The notes below the pieces were generated by a model. The model was not told where the DNA came from. It did not search any database and saw nothing but the letters and a program-made list of their open reading frames with translations. The position numbers and the translations under genes are program-made. From the NCBI RefSeq assembly GCF_016909185.1, contig NZ_JAFBFH010000006.1, forward strand, positions 1 to 64,000: 64,000 nucleotides of DNA, given 5' to 3'. The number at the start of each line of letters is the position of its first letter. Positions within the stretch are counted from its first letter, which is position 1. The DNA comes from Siminovitchia thermophila. GTDB lineage: Bacteria > Bacillota > Bacilli > Bacillales > Bacillaceae_C. Shown piece after piece: positions 50,137-58,902 of this stretch.

Positions 50137-51138
50137 ATGTGGAGAAATATAGAGATCCGTATTTTATTTTTAATTGTTAGTATCATTTCAATAGCTGCGG
50201 TCATGTGGAATGTGATGACTTCCATCCTTCCTCTCTATATTTTACTGGCTACTATTGGAATGCTCATCAGTGTTTTTTTTGCATTTACTTGGTGGCGCTA
50301 TCGTAATCTTGAAAAACTCTCAGCTTATTTACGAAAAATATCAGCCGGTCATTACACACTCGATATTCGGGATAACCGTGAAGGGGAATTAAGTATATTA
50401 AAAAACGAAATCTATAAAGTGACGCTGATGCTGTCAGAACAGGGCAACTTGTTAAAGAAGGATAAAATTCACTTAGTGAATGCTATATCCGATATTTCTC
50501 ATCAATTAAAAACGCCCTTAACATCGATGACCGTCATGGCTGATTTATTGAGTGATGATCATTTGCCAACTTCTAAACGGAAGGAATTTGTTCAAAATCT
50601 CCAAGTTCAGCTTGAAAGAATCGAATGGCTTGTTTCTTCTTTATTAAAACTATCAAAAATTGATGCGGGCAGTGTGCCATTTAAAAAAGAGCCGATTAAC
50701 GTGCGGGAGTTAATTGAAAAAGCCTTAAGACCTGTCCTTGTTCCCATTGATGTTAAAATGCAAACCGTTCAAATAGAGAAAAAGGATGATGTGACGTTTA
50801 TTGGTGATTTCAATTGGACGGCGGAGGCGCTTATCAATATGTTAAAAAACTGCGTGGAACATACACCGATTGGCGGGACGATTGCGATTTCCTATAGCGA
50901 AAATGCTTTGTTCACCGAAATAAAGATAGCAGACAATGGAATAGGAATTCCTTCAGAAGATTTGCCGCATATTTTTAAGCGGTTTTATAAAGGGAAAACG
51001 GCCGATAAAGACAGTGTTGGAATTGGACTTGCGATGGCTCATTCCATTGTGACGAGCCAAAACGGTACGGTTGATGTCCAAAGTCAACCAGGAGAAGGAA
51101 CGGCCTTCCATATTAAGTTTTACAAACAGATTATTTAA
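50137..51138 (+). CDS. Sensor histidine kinase with short membrane anchor
   Basis: The 333-residue kinase has two adjoining membrane helices (residues about 8-28 and 31-52) with almost no external loop, then a HAMP-like linker. HisKA has phospho-His in DISHQLKTPLTSM near residue 117, and the ATPase domain has NMLKNCVEHTP, DNGIGIP and GIGLAMAHSIV. This intramembrane-sensing layout is typical of kinases that detect peptide antibiotics through a partner ABC transporter. The start at ATG 50137 follows AAGGTTGGGG and lies just after the regulator stop. Confidence 0.9.
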   Translation: MWRNIEIRILFLIVSIISIAAVMWNVMTSILPLYILLATIGMLISVFFAFTWWRYRNLEKLSAYLRKISAGHYTLDIRDNREGELSILKNEIYKVTLMLSEQGNLLKKDKIHLVNAISDISHQLKTPLTSMTVMADLLSDDHLPTSKRKEFVQNLQVQLERIEWLVSSLLKLSKIDAGSVPFKKEPINVRELIEKALRPVLVPIDVKMQTVQIEKKDDVTFIGDFNWTAEALINMLKNCVEHTPIGGTIAISYSENALFTEIKIADNGIGIPSEDLPHIFKRFYKGKTADKDSVGIGLAMAHSIVTSQNGTVDVQSQPGEGTAFHIKFYKQII

Positions 51139-51620
51139 CATATTTAGAAGTCCGAAATGAAGTATTTCAAGAGCGAGTAAGACTATGGTGATCCCGGCTG
51201 CTCAGGCGCAAAAATCGTATTGAACGAATACAACAGCGGTGCACAATTGCTGACTAAGGGATCGTCTTATTGCGGCCTCCCGAAGCTACCGCTCTTTCTG
51301 CGCGCTTTGACAATACTGACAGAAGCATTCCTTGTCCTGTCGTTTGGCAGCTGCCCTGTCTTTTTGATCGGCTTCCGTGAAACATTGCGATAAGTCGCGT
51401 TCAGAAGTTTTTTCTCGGCCTGCCGCCCCCTGGGAAAATCATATTGGGTGAAGCTAGGTTGTCAATGCTTTTCCGCTTCTTATGCTCACTCGGGTTCCCT
51501 TCGCTCCAAAGCATTCACAACCGCCATTCATTACCTTTCCAATTGGAAAGAAAAAGAGGAAAAATGGAGCTTGTTATAGAAACAAGTTTCAGAAAGTGCT
51601 TAACAGAGGAAGTCATTTCG
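51139..51620. other. Gap after kinase without a supported gene
   Basis: Nearly 500 bases with locally higher G+C around 51240-51420 and several short broken frames on both strands. No recognised domain or repeat ends were seen. Confidence 0.35.
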
Positions 51621-51742
51621 ATGTCAAAGTTTAAAAAGCCTTTCTCATTGTCTTTACTATTATCTGTATGGGACTATTTCCACTACACGGTTCAGCAAAA
51701 AGCAGTCAAAAGTCAATAAACAAGGAAATTCAAAAAATATGA
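51621..51742 (+). pseudogene. Remnant of a small secreted protein
   Basis: An ATG frame begins MSKFKKPFSLSLLLSV, a signal-peptide start. A shift near 51668 continues it as MGLFPLHGSAKSSQKSINKE to a stop at 51742. The order of basic residues, hydrophobic core and Ala-Lys fits an exported protein, but almost nothing remains after the cleavage region. Confidence 0.4.
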
Positions 51743-51811
51743 GGTTCTTTTTGTTATTTGGTCCTTCAATACACGATACGAAATTATTCCAAAACCAAAG
51801 GGTTGATTAAA

Positions 51812-52009
51812 TTGATTACCTTTTTAGAAACTGTAAAAGAGTTATCTTTTTTATTAATATTTATTTCCAGTGCTATTTATTGCAGGCAACTGAAATTAAC
51901 GAAATGGAAAAGAAAACTCTCTAAAGGCGAAATGACAATGTATATCATTACTTCCATTACACTTCCCACTTATGCAATTATTTATCTTGTTCTTCTTTTA
52001 GGAACTTGA
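51812..52009 (+). CDS. Small two-helix membrane protein, not recognised
   Basis: The frame from TTG 51812 (AAAGGG nine bases upstream) encodes 65 residues with two hydrophobic helices (FLLIFISSAIYCRQL and YIITSITLPTYAIIYLVLLL) around a lysine-rich loop. It lies in a decayed stretch between the two-component and ABC genes. Whether it is expressed is not clear. Confidence 0.4.
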   Translation: MITFLETVKELSFLLIFISSAIYCRQLKLTKWKRKLSKGEMTMYIITSITLPTYAIIYLVLLLGT

Positions 52010-52158
52010 GGTTCGTCGGTATGCCATTAAAGGAGCAAATTTGGATTGACAACCGCCAGTGGATCGCCCTTCTCCTCTTAACGTCAGCCGCACAAATAAT
52101 TAGTATGGTACCTGTAGTTAGGACACTTGAAAAAGAGTGTTTTGCCTATAGGCATTTT

Positions 52159-52553
52159 TTTATCCCGCATTAAGGTGCCATAAGTCAAAATCTTGAGTGA
52201 ATAGAAAAGGTCCAAGTGTGAGAAACGGCACCTAAATGCCCGATTGGTTCAACTAACATTCAGCAGGAGCCCTACTGAATGAAGTTTCACTTTATCCCGC
52301 ATTAAGGTGCCGTAAGTCAAAATCTTGAGTGAATAGAAAAGGTCCAAGTGTGAGAAACGGCACCTAAATGCCCGATTGGTTCAACTAACATTCAGCAGGA
52401 GTCCTACTGAATGAAGTTCACTTTATCCCGCATTAAGGTGCCGTAAGTCAAAATCTTGAGTGAATGGAAAAGGTCTAAGTGTGAGAAACGGCACCTCAAT
52501 GCCCGATTGGTTCAACTAACATTCAGCAGGAGCCCTACTGAATGAAGTTTCAC
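52159..52553. repeat. Three tandem copies of a 131-132 bp unit with two hairpins each
   Basis: Copies begin at 52159, 52291 and 52422 and differ by only a few bases. Each unit starts TTTATCCCGCATTAAGGTGC and contains two inverted repeats. The first is GCATTAAGGTGCCGT against ACGGCACCTAAATGC, about 50 bases apart. The second is CATTCAGCAGG against CCTACTGAATG with a 3-base loop. A partial TTTAT after the third copy suggests the array grew by unequal exchange. There is no coding frame across it. Confidence 0.9.
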
Positions 52554-52560
52554 TTTATAG

Positions 52561-52740
52561 ATGCAAATTTCCTCGGCAAATCTTACAGAGTACGTGGACG
52601 TAATAGGAATGAAGCGAATTGAACAGGTGGAAGAAGGCTTATCAAAAGAATGGATTGATCGGACTTACAGATTCGAAGAATCCCTATCTCTCAGCGGCAT
52701 AAAACAGCAATCAGAATCAAGTAAACCTCTTCCTGGGTGA
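52561..52740 (+). CDS. Short hypothetical ORF, possibly a relic
   Basis: An ATG frame of 59 residues contains VDVIGMKRIEQVEEGLSKEW and an acidic, helical character. It starts immediately after the tandem array and has no clear ribosome binding site. A companion 50-residue frame at 52021-52173 (MPLKEQIWIDNRQWIALLLL) runs into the array from the other side. Both may be pieces of one gene split by the repeats. Confidence 0.25.
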   Translation: MQISSANLTEYVDVIGMKRIEQVEEGLSKEWIDRTYRFEESLSLSGIKQQSESSKPLPG

Positions 52741-52823
52741 CTCAATTGTCACATTAGAGTCACTTCATAGTCATGTTCAACCGATACACTATGTTTAGGA
52801 TGTGAAAGGATGGAGGTTTCGTA

Positions 52824-53507
52824 ATGGAGATTTTGCGAGTTGAACATTTATCAAAAGTATATGGAAAAGGGGAAACAGCCGTCAAGGCTTTAGACAATAT
52901 TTCTTTTTCGGTCCAAAAAGGCGAGTTTGTCGCGATTATCGGGCCATCTGGCTCCGGGAAATCAACACTTCTGCATTTGTTAGGCGGGGTCGATCAGCCA
53001 ACAAACGGGAAAGTATTTGTTGATAATACGGATATATACCAATTAAATGAAACACAGCTGGCGATTTTTCGTCGTCGGCAAATCGGTTTGATTTATCAAT
53101 TTTACAATTTGATTCCGGTGTTGACCGTTGAGGAAAATATCACATTGCCGCTTTTATTAGATGGGCATAAAGTGGATGAAAAGCAATTTCAAGATATTGT
53201 GAACCGCTTAGGATTAGAGAACCGACTGCATCACTTGCCCAATCAGCTTTCTGGCGGGCAACAGCAGCGTGTTTCAATTGGACGGGCTTTGATTTGCAAT
53301 CCAGCTCTCATGTTAGCGGATGAACCAACAGGAAACTTGGATAGTCAAAATAGTGCAGAAATCATTGAGCTATTAAAGATGTTCAATAAAACATATCAGC
53401 AAACCTTGATCATCATTACACATGATGAGCGCATTGCTTTACAAGCCGATCGGATTATCGCGATAGAAGATGGGAACATCAAAAAGGACGAGGTGGTTCG
53501 TCCATGA
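52824..53507 (+). CDS. ABC transporter ATP-binding protein (LolD/BceA type)
   Basis: The 227-residue ATPase has Walker [12 protein letters not shown] near residue 40, Q-loop [14 protein letters not shown], signature [15 protein letters not shown] near 140, Walker [14 protein letters not shown] and the switch His in IITHDE. It belongs to the MacB/BceA group that powers FtsX-like permeases. The permease gene overlaps it by four bases. The ATG is preceded by GGAGG. Confidence 0.92.
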   Translation: MEILRVEHLSKVYGKGETAVKALDNISFSVQKGEFVAIIGPSGSGKSTLLHLLGGVDQPTNGKVFVDNTDIYQLNETQLAIFRRRQIGLIYQFYNLIPVLTVEENITLPLLLDGHKVDEKQFQDIVNRLGLENRLHHLPNQLSGGQQQRVSIGRALICNPALMLADEPTGNLDSQNSAEIIELLKMFNKTYQQTLIIITHDERIALQADRIIAIEDGNIKKDEVVRP

Positions 53508-56128
53508 ATATCGTGAATAAAGTAACGATCCGCCACTTGAAGGAAAATAAGCGGCGTACCCTTGTTACGATTATCGGTGTTATTATTTCTGTAGCGATGT
53601 TAACTGGCGTATCGACAATTGGTGTATCGTTTATGGACTTATTAAAAAGGCAAACCATTGCCGATAAAGGTGAATGGCATGTCTTGTATCGAGACGTGAA
53701 TCCAGAGCAACTGGAAGCGATACAGAAAGACGAACAGACCAAAAAAGTGATTTTGTCGAAAGATATAGGCTATGCTTATTTAGAAGGAAGCCAAGATGAA
53801 TACCGGCCATATGTATTTTTAAAATCGTATGACAAAGAAGGCTTTCAACATTTTCCGATTGAACTGTCAAGCGGGAGACTGCCAAAAAAGGAAAATGAGG
53901 TTGTGATTTCGGAGGAAATAGTCACCGAGGCACTCGTCAATTATAAAGTCGGCAGTTCCATGAAGTTGGAAATTGGAAAAAGGGAAGCACCACAATCAGA
54001 AATAACAGGGCCTTTACAACAAGATTCTGCTTTAAATTATGATGAAAATGGTGAAGTCTCTGAACAATTAGTTGATCTGCAGGCGAAAGAATTTACGATT
54101 GTGGGAATCATGAAACGCCCTAAATGGGAGATTCCCTGGTCGCCGGGATACACTATCATATCCTATTTAAATGAGAATTCAATTGGAAAGGAAGAACCAC
54201 TGAATGTCAGTGTCGTCTCCAAAAAATTAACCGGATCTTTTTACAAGGATACAGAGAAATTTGCCCAAACGATTGGCATTAGCGATTATGAAGTGAACAT
54301 TGAGTTGCTTCGTTATTCCGGTGTGGTGAAAAGTGACGGCATGCGTCAAGCTCTTTATTCTGTTACCGCTGTGATCATGGCGATCATTCTTATCGGTTCC
54401 GTGTCCTTAATTTATAACGCCTTTGCGATTTCCGTTTCCGAACGCTCACGTCATTTAGGCATGATGGCGAGTGTGGGGGCAACGAAACACCAAAAGCGGA
54501 ATTCTGTTTTTTTTGAAGGAATGGTTATTGGGTTGATTAGTATCCCGATCGGCATTTTAGCCGGACTTGGCGGCATAGCCATTACATTTATGTTTATTAA
54601 TTCGCTGATCCAAAATGTATTTAGTGTAACGGTCCCATTAAAAGTAACTGTCACACCTGGCTCACTTATTGCCGCGGTGATCGTATCTGTTATAACTATA
54701 TTTATTTCCTGTTTTCTGCCAGCCATTAAAGCGTCCCGCATTTCCGCCATTGATGCGATTAGACAAACTGCCGATGTAAAATTAACGGGTAAAGCGGTCA
54801 AAACTTCCAGGTTGGTGCGAAAGATATTTGGGATTGAAGCGGAAATAGGCTTGAAAAACTTAAAGCGCCATAAACGCAGATACAAAGCGACCATTTTTTC
54901 ATTGGTCATTAGTATTGTTTTATTTTTGTCCGTCTCTTTCTTTACGGACAACTTGAAAAAAGCACTTTCCCTGCAACAAGAAAGGGTCAATTATGATATT
55001 CAGGTCGGTCTTGGCTATGAAGATGATGAACAATTTTTGCGCAATATCATAAAAACGGAAGAGATTACGGATTACAATTTCATCACAGAGTCCACCTTGG
55101 TTTCAATGGTTGAAGCTGATAAGGTGGCGGACCCCATTCGTGAGTGGGATGGTTTTGAAGACATGTTAGTAGATGGCAAATACCATTACAATATCAGATT
55201 ACACGCTTTAAAGGATGAAAAATTACAGGCCTATGCGAAGCAGGCAGGAGCAAGCTTTGATGATTTAAAAAATGGTTCCTTCGCGATTTTGCATGACACC
55301 GTCCAATTTGGGGATGCAGGCACAGGGAAATATACAGAAACAAAGGCTATTCATCTGAAAGAAGGGGAGGAGCTTGAGCTTTTCAGGCCGATTGACGATG
55401 AAACAAATGAAACAGATGAAGAAGTAGAAACAGAAGAAACAGAAGAAGAAAAATTGCAATCTGTCGGTAAAATCAAGGTTGCCAAGTTTACGGACCAGGT
55501 GCCGATGGGAATAAAGCATGCCGAGCTTGGTGAATTAAATATGATCGTATCAGAGTCCACTTTCAAACAGTTTGGATTGTCAGAAGAAGAAAGTACCCCC
55601 TATTTATACTTAAATAGTACGGATCCCGTTAAAACACAGAAAAAGATAGAGGAAGTTCAAAGAATAAAACATTTTATCGCAAATCATTATCAAGAAAAAC
55701 AACGGGATGAACAATTAATTTTGATTTTATCAGTGTTTACGTATGGATTTATTAGTTTAATAACCATTATTTCCATCGCCAATATTTTAAACACGATATC
55801 GACTAGTGTGTCGTTACGAAAACGTGAATTTGCGATGCTGAAATCGGTCGGGATGACACCGAAAGGCTTTAGTCGGATGATTCATTATGAAAGCATCTTT
55901 TATGGAATCAAAGCATTATTGTACGGATTGCCGTTGAGCTTCGTGGCCATGTACTGTATTTACTATGCTTTGGGACATGCGTTTTCCTACGATTTCTTTT
56001 TACCGTGGCTCAGTATTCTTTATGTCGTCATTGCTGTTTTTGTGATCGTTGGGATTTCCATGATGTATTCAAGCTCGAAAGTAAAAAAAGAAAATATTAT
56101 CGACGCATTGAAACAAGAAAATATGTAA
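53504..56128 (+). CDS. FtsX-like ABC permease, 874 residues
   Basis: The protein has an N-terminal helix (about 20-42) and a large external MacB-like domain (45-285). A three-helix FtsX core follows (about 288-412), then another helix near 470 and a second external domain (490-735) that includes an acidic run with repeated EET. The last three helices form a second FtsX core (about 740-865, containing RKREFAMLKSVGMTPKGF). The double-FtsX layout resembles antimicrobial-peptide or lipoprotein-handling exporters of Firmicutes. It forms a complex with the ATPase encoded just upstream. With the intramembrane kinase upstream this suggests a peptide-antibiotic response module. A terminator follows directly. 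Confidence 0.88.
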   Translation: MNIVNKVTIRHLKENKRRTLVTIIGVIISVAMLTGVSTIGVSFMDLLKRQTIADKGEWHVLYRDVNPEQLEAIQKDEQTKKVILSKDIGYAYLEGSQDEYRPYVFLKSYDKEGFQHFPIELSSGRLPKKENEVVISEEIVTEALVNYKVGSSMKLEIGKREAPQSEITGPLQQDSALNYDENGEVSEQLVDLQAKEFTIVGIMKRPKWEIPWSPGYTIISYLNENSIGKEEPLNVSVVSKKLTGSFYKDTEKFAQTIGISDYEVNIELLRYSGVVKSDGMRQALYSVTAVIMAIILIGSVSLIYNAFAISVSERSRHLGMMASVGATKHQKRNSVFFEGMVIGLISIPIGILAGLGGIAITFMFINSLIQNVFSVTVPLKVTVTPGSLIAAVIVSVITIFISCFLPAIKASRISAIDAIRQTADVKLTGKAVKTSRLVRKIFGIEAEIGLKNLKRHKRRYKATIFSLVISIVLFLSVSFFTDNLKKALSLQQERVNYDIQVGLGYEDDEQFLRNIIKTEEITDYNFITESTLVSMVEADKVADPIREWDGFEDMLVDGKYHYNIRLHALKDEKLQAYAKQAGASFDDLKNGSFAILHDTVQFGDAGTGKYTETKAIHLKEGEELELFRPIDDETNETDEEVETEETEEEKLQSVGKIKVAKFTDQVPMGIKHAELGELNMIVSESTFKQFGLSEEESTPYLYLNSTDPVKTQKKIEEVQRIKHFIANHYQEKQRDEQLILILSVFTYGFISLITIISIANILNTISTSVSLRKREFAMLKSVGMTPKGFSRMIHYESIFYGIKALLYGLPLSFVAMYCIYYALGHAFSYDFFLPWLSILYVVIAVFVIVGISMMYSSSKVKKENIIDALKQENM

Positions 56129-56134
56129 AAATAG

Positions 56135-56181
56135 GGCTGCCGACAAAAGTGATCAATCAGACTTTTGCCGGCAGCCTCTTT
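56135..56181 (+). terminator. Intrinsic terminator after the ABC permease gene
   Basis: GGCTGCCGACAAAAGT and ACTTTTGCCGGCAGCC form a long stem with one mismatch around a 10-base loop, followed by TCTTT. Confidence 0.85.
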
Positions 56182-56365
56182 ATGGGCTTCGCCCATTTTG
56201 CCCGTCCAGCATGTTGCTCCAAGATTTGTCTTCCAAAGGAGCCTGATCTAACCATAAAGCCTTGAATTATGTGTTGCGGTTCTATACATTTAATAATGAA
56301 GGAAATGCCGATCGCGCATGCTTTTTTCCGAAAAGGAATAAAGTGCTTTGGAGGACCTGCCCGTG

Positions 56366-57520
56366 ATGAAAACATTTTTGGAAAACGATTCAAGAAAAAA
56401 TGAATTATATAAGCAAGTATATAGGCACATTCATAAAAGAAATTTGGTTTCAAAGGCCGATTTGATTAATCTCGTGCAAACAAAACCGACAACCATGACA
56501 AGAATTCTTGATGAACTGCTGGAAAACGGCTTGATCAAAGAGGGAGGACTGGGCCCATCAAGCGGGGGCAGGCCTCCGATTTTATATAAGATAAATGAAT
56601 CTGCGGCTTGGCTGATCGGTGTTGATATATCCAGAACGGAAACGAGAATAGTTTTAACGGACCTTACATTTGCAATCATGAAAAGTCATATGATCCCAAT
56701 GACAAAAGCTCATACGCCAGATGTTGTGTTTGCTGAAATTCATGAAGTGATTCATAAATGGCTTCATCAGTATAAAATCTCTTTTGCGCAATTACTTGGG
56801 ATTGGGGTCGGGGCGGTTGGCCCGATTTTACGCTCTGAAGGAACGTTGTTACATCCGGAATCTTTCCTGGCAAAAGGGTGGGAAAGGGTAAGCATTCCCG
56901 AACAGCTTTCCCGTTTTCCGGTCCGCATCATCGTTGATAACGGAGCCAACAGCGGAGCAGCTTCCGAGTTTTTTGTTCATCGGGAAATGTATCGGCGAAT
57001 TTTGTATTGCATTATGGGATTTGGAATTAGATGCGGCTTTTTATATGAGGGAAGTCCTTTTTATACCGGCAAAGGAGATGCCAGCGCCCTCGGCCACATC
57101 ATCGTAAAGGCAGACGGAAAAATATGTATTTGCGGCAAGCAAGGCTGTTTGACGGCTTATTCCTCCTATCCAGCCATGCTGGATGAATACAAGAGAGCAA
57201 CCGGCCTGGAAATAGATATTGGCCAATTGGTGAAACTGGTGAAGGCGGGGGACCGAACGGCCTTATTTATCGCCAAAAAGAGCGCTTATTATCTTGGGGT
57301 CGGGTTGGCAAATATGATGAATGCGTTAGGACCCGATCTTATCGTTCTCCACGGTATGCTTGTTTATGAGACGGACTTTTTCTTTGAAGAGACCGTAACC
57401 AGTGCCCGTGCCCACACGTTTATGCCGGAAACTGTTTCCACTTTATTTAAAAAAGGTTCGCTCAAAGAAGAAGCAATCGCTTTGGGAGCCGCAATCCAAG
57501 TATATGAATCATATTTTTAA
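56366..57520 (+). CDS. ROK-family transcriptional regulator
   Basis: The 384-residue protein begins with a winged HTH (residues about 15-75, NLVSKADLINLVQTKPTTMT, PSSGGRPPILYKIN) and continues with the ROK domain. The ROK part has GVDISRTETRIVLTDL in place of the kinase phosphate loop, GIGVGAVGPI, DNGANSGAASEFF and the zinc site CICGKQGCL near residue 258. The N-terminal HTH and weak phosphate loop indicate a sugar-responsive repressor and not a kinase. ATG 56366 or GTG 56363 follows TTGGAGG. No sugar genes are adjacent; two chrA genes lie downstream. Confidence 0.88.
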   Translation: MKTFLENDSRKNELYKQVYRHIHKRNLVSKADLINLVQTKPTTMTRILDELLENGLIKEGGLGPSSGGRPPILYKINESAAWLIGVDISRTETRIVLTDLTFAIMKSHMIPMTKAHTPDVVFAEIHEVIHKWLHQYKISFAQLLGIGVGAVGPILRSEGTLLHPESFLAKGWERVSIPEQLSRFPVRIIVDNGANSGAASEFFVHREMYRRILYCIMGFGIRCGFLYEGSPFYTGKGDASALGHIIVKADGKICICGKQGCLTAYSSYPAMLDEYKRATGLEIDIGQLVKLVKAGDRTALFIAKKSAYYLGVGLANMMNALGPDLIVLHGMLVYETDFFFEETVTSARAHTFMPETVSTLFKKGSLKEEAIALGAAIQVYESYF

Positions 57521-57692
57521 TCAACTAAGTGGATTTTGAACGAAAAGCCGACGATCCTGCGGGGATTGCTTGAGCGGAAGCCCCCGTAGAAGCGATGAGG
57601 AGGCTAAAACGGATCTGCAAAAAACGCTCGCCCCAGTATCTGTTATGCGTCAGAAATGAAATTAATTCAACTTAGAAAGGGGGCGGCAGTAT

Positions 57693-58292
57693 ATGAAGGA
57701 GAATCGGACTGGAACCCTTCTCCAAATATGTTGGACATTTATGAAAATCAGCCCTGTTACGTTTGGGGGCGGGTTTGCGATGATGCCGCTCATGCAAAAA
57801 GAAATCGTTGACAAACGAAAATGGATGAGTGAAGAAGAAATTGTTGATGCCTTTGCGCTTGGACAATCGGCACCGGGGTCGGTAGGGGTTAATTCTTCAG
57901 CTTTTATCGGATACCGGATCGCCGGTTTAAAAGGAGCGCTGGCCGCGACAGTCGGAATGATGACGCCGACATTTTTCATTGTCATTGTGTTAAGTTTGCT
58001 CTTTTTAACGGTGCGGGATCACGATTTCGTCGAAGCGGCCTTTCGAGGAATTCGCCCCGCCGTTGTAGCGCTTATCGTATATGCGGCTATTACTGCTGCA
58101 AAATCTTCCATTTTGGATAAAAGTACTTTCGGTTTAGTGGTGATTGCGCTGTTCTTATTAATTGTCTTCCATGCCCATCCGATTGTTTTAATTTTTGCCG
58201 GAATGATCTCCGGTGTTGCGATCCATCGCGTAAAAAGGAAGAGAAAAAACGTGTCCGCATGCAAGTCACAATCGGAAGGGAAGGCTGATTAG
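57693..58292 (+). CDS. Short-chain chromate-transporter (ChrA/CHR) family protein, first of second pair
   Basis: The 199-residue CHR-domain membrane protein has FGGGFAMMPLMQKEIVDKRK, WMSEEEIVDAFALGQSAPGS and SSAFIGYRIAG, with four to five helices and a basic C-terminal tail. It is followed after no gap by its partner. AAGGGGGCGG precedes the ATG. Its motifs differ clearly from the pair at 45-46 kb (APGSVGVN versus LPGPIATK), so the two pairs are paralogues and not a recent duplicate. Confidence 0.88.
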   Translation: MKENRTGTLLQICWTFMKISPVTFGGGFAMMPLMQKEIVDKRKWMSEEEIVDAFALGQSAPGSVGVNSSAFIGYRIAGLKGALAATVGMMTPTFFIVIVLSLLFLTVRDHDFVEAAFRGIRPAVVALIVYAAITAAKSSILDKSTFGLVVIALFLLIVFHAHPIVLIFAGMISGVAIHRVKRKRKNVSACKSQSEGKAD

Positions 58293-58823
58293 ATGCTGTT
58301 GGATCTGTTTTTGACCTTTTTGTTAATCGGCTTTGTATCTTTTGGGGGCGGATATGCGATCATACCGATGATTCAGCTTGAAGTGGAGCGCCATGGCTGG
58401 ATGACTTCCCAAGAACTGATCGATGTTATCGCGGTGGCGGGCATGTCCCCAGGACCAATCGCCACAAATACAGCGGTTTTCATTGGATTTCATGTGGCGG
58501 GGTTTTGGGGCGGAGCAACGGCGGCCCTTGCCATGACACTGCCTTCCGTTTTGATCGTTCTTTTGCTTGCTTCTTTTTTTTACAAAATCAACGAGGCTCC
58601 TGTTGTTCAATCCGCTTTTTACGGCATGCGCCCGATCATCACGGCACTGATCATCTTTGCCGCTTTTTCATTTGCCCAATCAAACGGGCTGCTCGCTTTT
58701 ACAAAAGATTCTTTGATTGGAGGTCTGCTCTTTTTACTTTGCTTACTTGCTTTGCTGAAATACAAATGGCATCCGATGTTGGTCATCGTGGTCGCCGGAG
58801 GGCTGGGCATTCTTCTTTACTAA
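58293..58823 (+). CDS. Short-chain chromate-transporter (ChrA/CHR) family protein, second of second pair
   Basis: This 176-residue protein is the second half-transporter: FVSFGGGYAIIPMIQLEVER, WMTSQELIDVIAVAGMSPGP and TNTAVFIGFHVAG, then a run of hydrophobic helices to the end. The ATG immediately follows the stop of the first half, so translation is coupled. The pair probably forms one antiparallel CHR transporter; the anion moved is unknown. Confidence 0.88.
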   Translation: MLLDLFLTFLLIGFVSFGGGYAIIPMIQLEVERHGWMTSQELIDVIAVAGMSPGPIATNTAVFIGFHVAGFWGGATAALAMTLPSVLIVLLLASFFYKINEAPVVQSAFYGMRPIITALIIFAAFSFAQSNGLLAFTKDSLIGGLLFLLCLLALLKYKWHPMLVIVVAGGLGILLY

Positions 58824-58902
58824 ATGGCATAACAAAGTTGCGCCTCTTTCGTTGCTGGGCTAATCTAGTATCACCAGGCCAGGCAACAATCAAGGGAGGT
58901 GC

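Noticed and set aside
53504-56128. Calling the exporter a BceAB bacitracin transporter
   Set aside because: The permease has two external domains and two FtsX cores rather than the ten-helix BceB layout; only a general peptide-exporter role is proposed.
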